From NCBI RefSeq assembly GCF_030824455.1, contig NZ_JAVBXR010000027.1:1-54362 (forward strand): DNA of 54,362 bases, in the 5' to 3' direction. A program made the position numbers and the translations under genes. The DNA comes from Desulfobulbus sp. (lineage in GTDB: Bacteria > Desulfobacterota > Desulfobulbia > Desulfobulbales > Desulfobulbaceae). Positions 49,725-54,362 of this stretch are shown here, in pieces (position 1 is the stretch's first letter; every line of letters starts with the position of its first letter). The notes below the pieces were generated by a model. The model was not told the DNA's origin and made no database searches. It saw nothing but the letters and a program-made list of their open reading frames with translations.

Positions 49725-50570
49725 ATGAAAAAACCAAGTTCGCTTTCAATCTGGCAGGCCGGCGCGGCCGCCTTGGCCTACGGCCGCAGCACGGAAGAAC
49801 AACTCGATGCGGTCAGGAAATGCGGCAATCACGCCGTTACGCCTGTTCTGCGCACCCGCCTGCTTGCCGGGCTTGGCGTGCCGAGGCCCAAGGAGCAGGC
49901 GGAACATTGCGTTGTCTTTGGTTGTTATCGGCCATTTGCCGACCCGTATCTGGTTCGCGACTACATCCGGGTGCTGGAGCTGCTCAAGGTCGATTACACC
50001 TACCTGGACCAGGAACAATGTTGCGGAATGCCCTTTGCCATGATGCCGCGCTCCGCCGACCGCGATGCAGCACTCGCTGAAAGCGTTGCCTTCAACAAGC
50101 AGAACGACGAGCAAGCAACCCGCAAAGGCGCCAAAAAGCTGGCCTATTGCTGTATGGGCTGCGCCTACGCGGCGCGAAACGCTGCTCCAGACGCCCAGGA
50201 CCGCCATGTGTACCTGCCCGACCTGATTTTTGATCAACTCGGGCAACGGCAACTTGCCGTCAAACCCATGCGCGTCGGCTATTTTGAAGGGTGCCATTCG
50301 TTTGCGCGGAGCGCGTATCCGGCGGGATCGTTTGATTGGAGCCGATATCGCAAACAACTGCAGGCTGTTGACGGGCTGACGATCATCGATTTGCAAAAGG
50401 ATCGGTGCTGCAAGAATTCCGCTGATGAAATTGTGGGGCGGGCTTTGGAGATGGATGCGGCAACGGTTGTCTGTCCCTGCAACAGTTGCGCTTCTTCGAT
50501 TGGGCTCGCTGGTCAGGGAAAGATCACCATGATGAGTCTGCCGGAATTGTTGCTGGAGATTCTTGCATAG
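49725..50570 (+). CDS. CCG-domain Fe-S protein (HdrB/GlpC-like)
   Basis: A 281-residue cytoplasmic protein with two cysteine-rich CCG regions. The first has FGCYRPF, QEQCCGMPFAM and CCMGCAY. The second has EGCHSF, KDRCCKNSAD and CPCNSC. CCG domains bind noncubane or other [4Fe-4S] clusters in heterodisulfide reductase HdrB and in electron-transfer subunits of lactate and glycerol-3-phosphate dehydrogenases. No HdrA/HdrC or dehydrogenase gene lies next to it. The ATG has no clear ribosome binding site. A role in thiol or quinone-linked electron transfer is inferred. Confidence 0.8.
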   Translation: MKKPSSLSIWQAGAAALAYGRSTEEQLDAVRKCGNHAVTPVLRTRLLAGLGVPRPKEQAEHCVVFGCYRPFADPYLVRDYIRVLELLKVDYTYLDQEQCCGMPFAMMPRSADRDAALAESVAFNKQNDEQATRKGAKKLAYCCMGCAYAARNAAPDAQDRHVYLPDLIFDQLGQRQLAVKPMRVGYFEGCHSFARSAYPAGSFDWSRYRKQLQAVDGLTIIDLQKDRCCKNSADEIVGRALEMDAATVVCPCNSCASSIGLAGQGKITMMSLPELLLEILA

Positions 50571-50625
50571 AACGCATCTCCAATTGTTTGCTGTTGCGCC
50601 GGCCGGTTATTCAGGCGATCGCCCG

Positions 50626-51084
50626 TTAAGCCGGAGGATCAATCCGGCGCAGTTGCTTGGCGAGATTGCGAAAGATTGCGTGCATGGAAGAAGAATGGAT
50701 GCTTTGCAAACTGATGATGAAGCTGGTGAGATAGACCATGACGTCATGCGTGGTTGCATCCATTGCATAGGTCACCCTTGTGCCGTGTTGTGCAGGCTCC
50801 AAACGCCATTGTGCGGTTCCCCTCATGTAACTGCTGTCGTATTGCAGGCAGAGGCAGGCCGGTTGTTCGCAGGATGTAACTCGACAAAGAAACGAACGCC
50901 AGCCGTAGGGGCGGATCGTAAATTCGGTTCCGATGAGATTGGGTTCGGCATGCAGAAGATGAACAAATAAAAATTGCGGCCACCATGCCGGATATTTGGC
51001 CATGTCGGCCAGAACGGACCAGACCGTTGCCGGCGGATGGGAAACAAGGATTTCGTCGGAAAATTGTAATGGAATGGTTGGCAT
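50626..51084 (-). CDS. SRPBCC (START/Bet v1-like) ligand-binding protein
   Basis: A 152-residue protein with the SRPBCC helix-grip fold: an N-terminal strand and FSDEILVSHPPATVWSVLADMAKYPAWWPQF, then GTEFTIRPYGWRSFLCRV, and RGTAQWRLEPAQHGTRVTYAMDATTHD, ending in the long C-terminal helix MHAIFRNLAKQLRRI. Members bind hydrophobic ligands or catalyse on them. AGGAAAATC precedes the ATG at 51084; a longer in-frame start reads implausible sequence. It converges on the CCG gene. The ligand is unknown. Confidence 0.8.
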   Translation of the reverse strand: MPTIPLQFSDEILVSHPPATVWSVLADMAKYPAWWPQFLFVHLLHAEPNLIGTEFTIRPYGWRSFLCRVTSCEQPACLCLQYDSSYMRGTAQWRLEPAQHGTRVTYAMDATTHDVMVYLTSFIISLQSIHSSSMHAIFRNLAKQLRRIDPPA

Positions 51085-51186
51085 GATTTTCCTGGAAAAC
51101 AGTTGTGATGAGTGGGCTTCAAAAAAACAGAAGGTTTGCAACCGGTGCGGCAGGCGTGCAACGTCGCCGTTTTTCGACATAAAAAA

Positions 51187-51212
51187 AGGGTTCTTGAATA
51201 ATCAAGAACCCT
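51187..51212 (-). terminator. Rho-independent terminator of the tRNA-Val gene
   Basis: An 11-base stem (AGGGTTCTTGA with TCAAGAACCCT) and a four-base loop. On the minus strand it is followed by TTTTTTT. It begins 12 bases after the tRNA 3' end. Confidence 0.9.
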
Positions 51213-51224
51213 GGTGCGGTCATT

Positions 51225-51299
51225 TGGTGGGCGATACAGGATTTGAACCTGTGACTTCCACCGTGTGAAGGTGGCACTCTCCCGCTGAGTTAATCGCCC
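51225..51299 (-). tRNA. tRNA-Val (anticodon CAC)
   Basis: A 75-base cloverleaf with encoded CCA. The acceptor stem GGGCGAT pairs with ATCGCCC; the D arm contains the AGCGGGAGAGT type loop. The anticodon stem CCACC/GGTGG encloses TTCACAC with anticodon CAC, and the T arm has GGTTCAAATCC. It reads GTG valine codons. It is followed at once by a T-tailed terminator. Confidence 0.93.
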
Positions 51300-51511
51300 T
51301 CAAGAAGAGATGGGAATATATCGGTAAGTGGCAAGACAGCGCAAGCGATTTCTTGACCGGTTCCTTGCGAAAGTGCGCAGGGACGGATTCGTCAATCAGC
51401 TTTCTGTAGATCCGGGCGGAGTTTTGCTGGCGCAAGTGCCGCATTTTCAACGGGTTTGCGCCCCGTTGGTCGTGCATGTTGGCGCATCAAAGGGGCGTCG
51501 AGGGGGCGTTG

Positions 51512-52723
51512 TTAGACGATGGTCACCTCGTCCGATCCGGCGGTCAGCTTCTCGCCTCCTGCATCGGTGACCAGAAAGGTGTTCTCAACCCCAACCAGGC
51601 CAATGCCTTCCAGTCCCTTTTTGGGCTCCAGGGCAATAACCATGTTGGCCTCAAGCGGCGTGTGCATTTTGCCTGCAATAACCGGCAATTCGTCAATAGC
51701 CAGGCCGATGCCGTGACCAAGGAACGGGACCTGATTGCTGCCAAACCCCATGAAGTGCTTCTCAAAATTACGGGAATGCACGAATTGGTTGCAGACCTCG
51801 GTATAGATTTGCGACGGGACAGCGCCGGGCTTGAGGCGACATCGCACGGCTTCCTGAATGTCCAGGCACGCCTTGTGGGCGTCCAGCACAGCGGCGGGCA
51901 GGGCGCCAAGCGAGAAGATTCTCGTTTTGTCGGTAAAATACCCCTCGTATCCAAACCCGGTGTCAATGAATATGGGCTCGCCCCGGCCCAATTTCCTGTT
52001 GCCCCCAACCAGCGGAAAGGCCGGCGACAGCCCGGTCAAGCCCCCCGGCCCAACCGAAGCGGTGGGATAATTGCCCGATTCGCCGCAACTGACAATCCCG
52101 ATGATCAGCTCCATGCCAAAGCCGGTAAACCGAGTGATGCCGGTGTAGCCCAGGGCCATCATTTTCTGTTGGATTGCGCTGCCAAGCTCCCATTCCGTCA
52201 TGCCTTCGCGAATCATGGCGGGAATGGCGTCGTAGACCAATTTGTGCAGAGCGCCGGCTTTGCGGAGGCGTTGCACTTCGTAGTCCGATTTCACCGCCCG
52301 AACCATGGCCAGCAGGCCGCTGACGTCGGTGAATGTTGCCCCTGGAAACGCCTTGGTCAAGGTTTTGAATACAGCCACAGACAGGGTGGTTTCCGCCACC
52401 CCCAGGGTGTTGGCGCGCAGGCCCAGATCGGCAAGGGTTGTCCTGAGCTGGCTCAAACCTTTTAAGGGCAGAATTCGTTGCAGCGGCGATTCCATCTGCG
52501 CCCGCTCATAACTGCGCCGCACCAGGAAAACCGGCTCGCCCTCGGTTGGGACAAAAACCGCTCCCTGTTGCATGGTCCCGGTGTAGTAATACATGTTCAC
52601 GGGATCGAGGATGAGCGCGCCATCCATCGGCCCTTGCTGCATGTGGCGCTGCAGCCGGGCAACGCGTTGGCTGATTTCGTCGGCAGGAACAAGCTGGTAG
52701 TCCAATGGGGCTTCGGTGCTCAC
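51512..52723 (-). CDS. M24 family metallopeptidase (Xaa-Pro aminopeptidase-like)
   Basis: A 403-residue protein of the pita-bread fold. The N-terminal creatinase-like domain (about 15-150, VARLQRHMQQGPMDGALILDPVNMYYYTGTMQQGAV) is followed by the M24 catalytic domain (about 165-400). Five metal-ligand positions are visible: Asp in FIDTGFG, Asp in YFTDKTR, His in GHGIGLAIDELP, Glu in ALEPKKG and Glu in GVENTFLV. The start is GTG with GAGGAT upstream. It probably cleaves X-Pro bonds, although some relatives act on other substrates. An SGNH hydrolase gene lies 57 bases upstream on the same strand. Confidence 0.9.
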   Translation of the reverse strand: MSTEAPLDYQLVPADEISQRVARLQRHMQQGPMDGALILDPVNMYYYTGTMQQGAVFVPTEGEPVFLVRRSYERAQMESPLQRILPLKGLSQLRTTLADLGLRANTLGVAETTLSVAVFKTLTKAFPGATFTDVSGLLAMVRAVKSDYEVQRLRKAGALHKLVYDAIPAMIREGMTEWELGSAIQQKMMALGYTGITRFTGFGMELIIGIVSCGESGNYPTASVGPGGLTGLSPAFPLVGGNRKLGRGEPIFIDTGFGYEGYFTDKTRIFSLGALPAAVLDAHKACLDIQEAVRCRLKPGAVPSQIYTEVCNQFVHSRNFEKHFMGFGSNQVPFLGHGIGLAIDELPVIAGKMHTPLEANMVIALEPKKGLEGIGLVGVENTFLVTDAGGEKLTAGSDEVTIV

Positions 52724-52780
52724 GGTAAATCCTCGTTTTTTTGTCTATTATGTATGGCTACCGATGAACCGCGTTATCGG

Positions 52781-53407
52781 TCAGCCGATCAGTTCCTTGA
52801 CCTTCGCCGCCACAGCCTCAGCCAGTTTGCGGTGCTCGTCATTTTCAAAATGGATGCCGTCCAGGGGGCTGGAGACGATCACCTTTGACGTGTCGAGAAA
52901 GGCGCAGCCCAAGTCCTTGGCCACCTGTTCGTAGTGGCCGGACAACTTCTGCGATTTGCCGGCGGCGTCTTCGAACATCTCCGCATATTCGCCGAGGGCG
53001 GCGATGGGCGGCGGCGCCAGCAACAGAACCTGCGGCCCGGCGCCGTCTCGGCCGGCCTGGCTGGTCTGGATCACGCGAACCAGCACGCCTGCGCCTTGGG
53101 CAATATCAGAGGCGGAAAGGTTGAATCGCTTCTTGAGATCGTTGGTTCCCAGCAGGAGGACCACCAGATCCAGCGGCCGATGCGATTCGAGGCAGGGGAT
53201 CAGGTATTCGCGCCCGTTTCGGTAGCCTTCGATGGGATCGTCCCACACGGTTGTGCGGTCGCCCAACCCTTCTTCGATCACCTCGTAACCAGTGGCCAGG
53301 ATCTGCCCCAGCACCCGAGGCCAGCGGGCGGTTTCATCGAAACGGTCGTGTTGCACAGGGTCGTACCCCCAGGTGTTCGAGTCGCCGTAGCAGAGGATGC
53401 GTTTCAT
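52781..53407 (-). CDS. SGNH/GDSL-type hydrolase
   Basis: A 208-residue cytoplasmic esterase-like protein. The catalytic motifs are LCYGDSNTWGYDP (nucleophile Ser in block I), GLGDRTT (Gly block), LLGTNDLKKRF (Asn block) and DGIHFENDEH (Asp and His of block V). The GDSNTWG opening is typical of the arylesterase/acetyl-hydrolase branch. No signal peptide. No strong ribosome binding site is visible upstream of the ATG. It is probably transcribed with the M24 peptidase downstream. Confidence 0.9.
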   Translation of the reverse strand: MKRILCYGDSNTWGYDPVQHDRFDETARWPRVLGQILATGYEVIEEGLGDRTTVWDDPIEGYRNGREYLIPCLESHRPLDLVVLLLGTNDLKKRFNLSASDIAQGAGVLVRVIQTSQAGRDGAGPQVLLLAPPPIAALGEYAEMFEDAAGKSQKLSGHYEQVAKDLGCAFLDTSKVIVSSPLDGIHFENDEHRKLAEAVAAKVKELIG

Positions 53408-53590
53408 GGTTGAGCGTCGTTTTTTGCGCGGAAGAACAGCGTTGTCCTGGCGTTATTTTTTTTTGCGCCAAAAGTATGGGGATATTGTTCGCTGCATGGG
53501 GTGTTTTTCGCGACAACAGTGGGTTGCGCCAAGCCGCTGCTCGCTGTTGCACTTCAGCATTGCATCCGCCAGGGCTGTTCAACTGCCGTT

Positions 53591-54362
53591 TTAAGGTGTG
53601 ATAAGATTAAAGGCGTCGGAAGGGGAGAGCATGGAGATGCGCGACAGGGCATCGTCCGCTTTCCGTTTCGATTCTGGATCATTCTGTGTCCGTAAAACGC
53701 TCCAGACTGTCCTTAAGGCATGAAGCGCCATGTCTGGATCCCACTCTTCCAGGCGATACGCGTCATAATCCTTCATCAGTTCGCAGATGTGTGGAATGGC
53801 GAGCTTCTCCATGCCGGAAAGCGTCAACAACTGAACCATCGACAGCCGCCAAAGGTAGCGTTCACGCCCCGACCTGCTGGTCTGCAATAATGTCTGCATC
53901 TGGGAGAGCCCTTCCCCTTGTTTGCCGCTGTTCATTAACTCACGGCAGCGGGAAAATTCTTCCGCAACGTGTACCACAAGATCATCGCCAGAGGTGGGCG
54001 TCGCCGGCTGATTTATCGCGCCGCCACTCCTGTCCAGAGAGTGCAGCCAGTTCTTGGTTTGACTATCCGCAAAAGGCGTGCCGTCACTAAAGGTATAGTT
54101 CTCGATGTCGCCAAAACGGCGCGCAAACCGGGCGGTCTCTTCCTCTATCGCCTGCTTGCCGTCTTTGAACATTTCTCCCATCATACCCAGCGCTTCGGCC
54201 ACAAAGCGATTCATGTCGAGCCAAAAGGGGTAGCGGCGTATGGTATAGCAACCACTCTTTATCACCCCTCCCCAGTTGTCGGCGCCTTGCATGGCGGCAA
54301 GCGAATTGGTTATCTGACGATCCGGCGGTGGGATGAGCGTTTTTTTGTCGGTTGCGGGGGGG
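53591..54362 (-). CDS. tssA: Type VI secretion protein TssA, C-terminal part
   Basis: The frame is open to the window edge, so about 257 C-terminal residues are present and the start is missing. IPPPDRQITNSLAAMQGADNWGG and SGCYTIRRYPFWLDMNRFVAEALGMMG lead into a helical tail with RERYLWRLSMVQLLTLSGMEKLAIPHICELMKDYDAYRLEEWDPDMALHALRTVWSVL, as in the VasJ/TssA C-terminal domain. TssA organises the baseplate and primes tail-sheath polymerisation. No other tss genes are seen in the window; they would lie beyond the right edge. Confidence 0.88.
   Translation of the reverse strand, partial: PPATDKKTLIPPPDRQITNSLAAMQGADNWGGVIKSGCYTIRRYPFWLDMNRFVAEALGMMGEMFKDGKQAIEEETARFARRFGDIENYTFSDGTPFADSQTKNWLHSLDRSGGAINQPATPTSGDDLVVHVAEEFSRCRELMNSGKQGEGLSQMQTLLQTSRSGRERYLWRLSMVQLLTLSGMEKLAIPHICELMKDYDAYRLEEWDPDMALHALRTVWSVLRTQNDPESKRKADDALSRISMLSPSDAFNLITP

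Noticed and set aside
51225..51299. The tRNA-Val gene as a genomic-island attachment site
   Set aside because: No direct repeat of the tRNA 3' end and no integrase gene was found on either side within the window.
1..54362. CRISPR arrays, rRNA genes, riboswitches and clear -24/-12 sigma-54 promoters
   Set aside because: I looked for regularly spaced repeats, conserved RNA motifs and TGGC-N8-TTGC sites and saw none that stood up; by eye this is not exhaustive.

Overview
The window looks like chromosome from a Gram-negative anaerobe or facultative anaerobe, most likely a member of the Desulfobacterota (Desulfobulbales- or Desulfuromonadales-like). The Gram-negative evidence is a TolC-type outer-membrane protein, an autotransporter barrel and a type VI secretion gene. 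The anaerobic-respiration evidence is a complete rnfCDGEAB-apbE cluster, a seven-haem cytochrome c, a TAT-exported fumarate-reductase-like flavoprotein, small ferredoxins and an HdrB-like CCG protein. The lineage is inferred from gene content; no rRNA or other marker gene is present. The only stable RNA seen is tRNA-Val(CAC).

Layout. 0-2 kb: an Fe-superoxide dismutase cut by the window edge and two small stress/envelope genes (BON lipoprotein, CsbD-like). 2.3-13.6 kb: a glycogen/trehalose block made of two convergent operons, DUF5752-treT-treZ-debranching enzyme on plus and GH57-treY on minus. 13.9-16 kb: small minus-strand membrane or exported proteins and a degenerate endonuclease/exonuclease/phosphatase-fold protein. 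16.9-19.7 kb: a sigma-54 activator with a PAS domain, a periplasmic Cache protein and an ABM-fold monooxygenase. 20.5-21.5 kb: a broken IS1634-like transposase. 21.8-31.8 kb: a periplasmic FAD reductase, a heptahaem cytochrome, then rnfC-D-G-E-A-B-apbE, which together suggest electron flow between ferredoxin/NADH and a periplasmic reductase. 32-33.3 kb: small redox and zinc-binding proteins. 33.7-38.1 kb: a minus-strand copper-resistance operon (Met-rich protein, small exported protein, TolC-type lipoprotein, multicopper oxidase, CusF-like protein). 38.4-43.5 kb: a large hybrid sensor kinase and a TPR/glycosyltransferase-like protein. 43.7-48.3 kb: a mosaic region with a broken polysaccharide deacetylase, a tyrosine-phosphatase/autotransporter fusion and a short array of integron attC sites carrying two cassette genes but no integrase in view. 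49.4-54.4 kb: an ABM protein, a CCG protein, an SRPBCC protein, tRNA-Val, an M24 peptidase, an SGNH hydrolase and the 3' part of tssA.

Points that most deserve a second look: rnfD appears to use an AUC start codon behind an ideal ribosome binding site; rnfA carries a signal peptide and an Ig-like periplasmic domain fused in front of the membrane protein; three intergenic copies of a strict 14-3-14 double palindrome (GGTyATATwTrACC-type halves) lie over 18.5 kb; the attC array lacks an integrase; and an exported tyrosine phosphatase is fused to an autotransporter beta-barrel.
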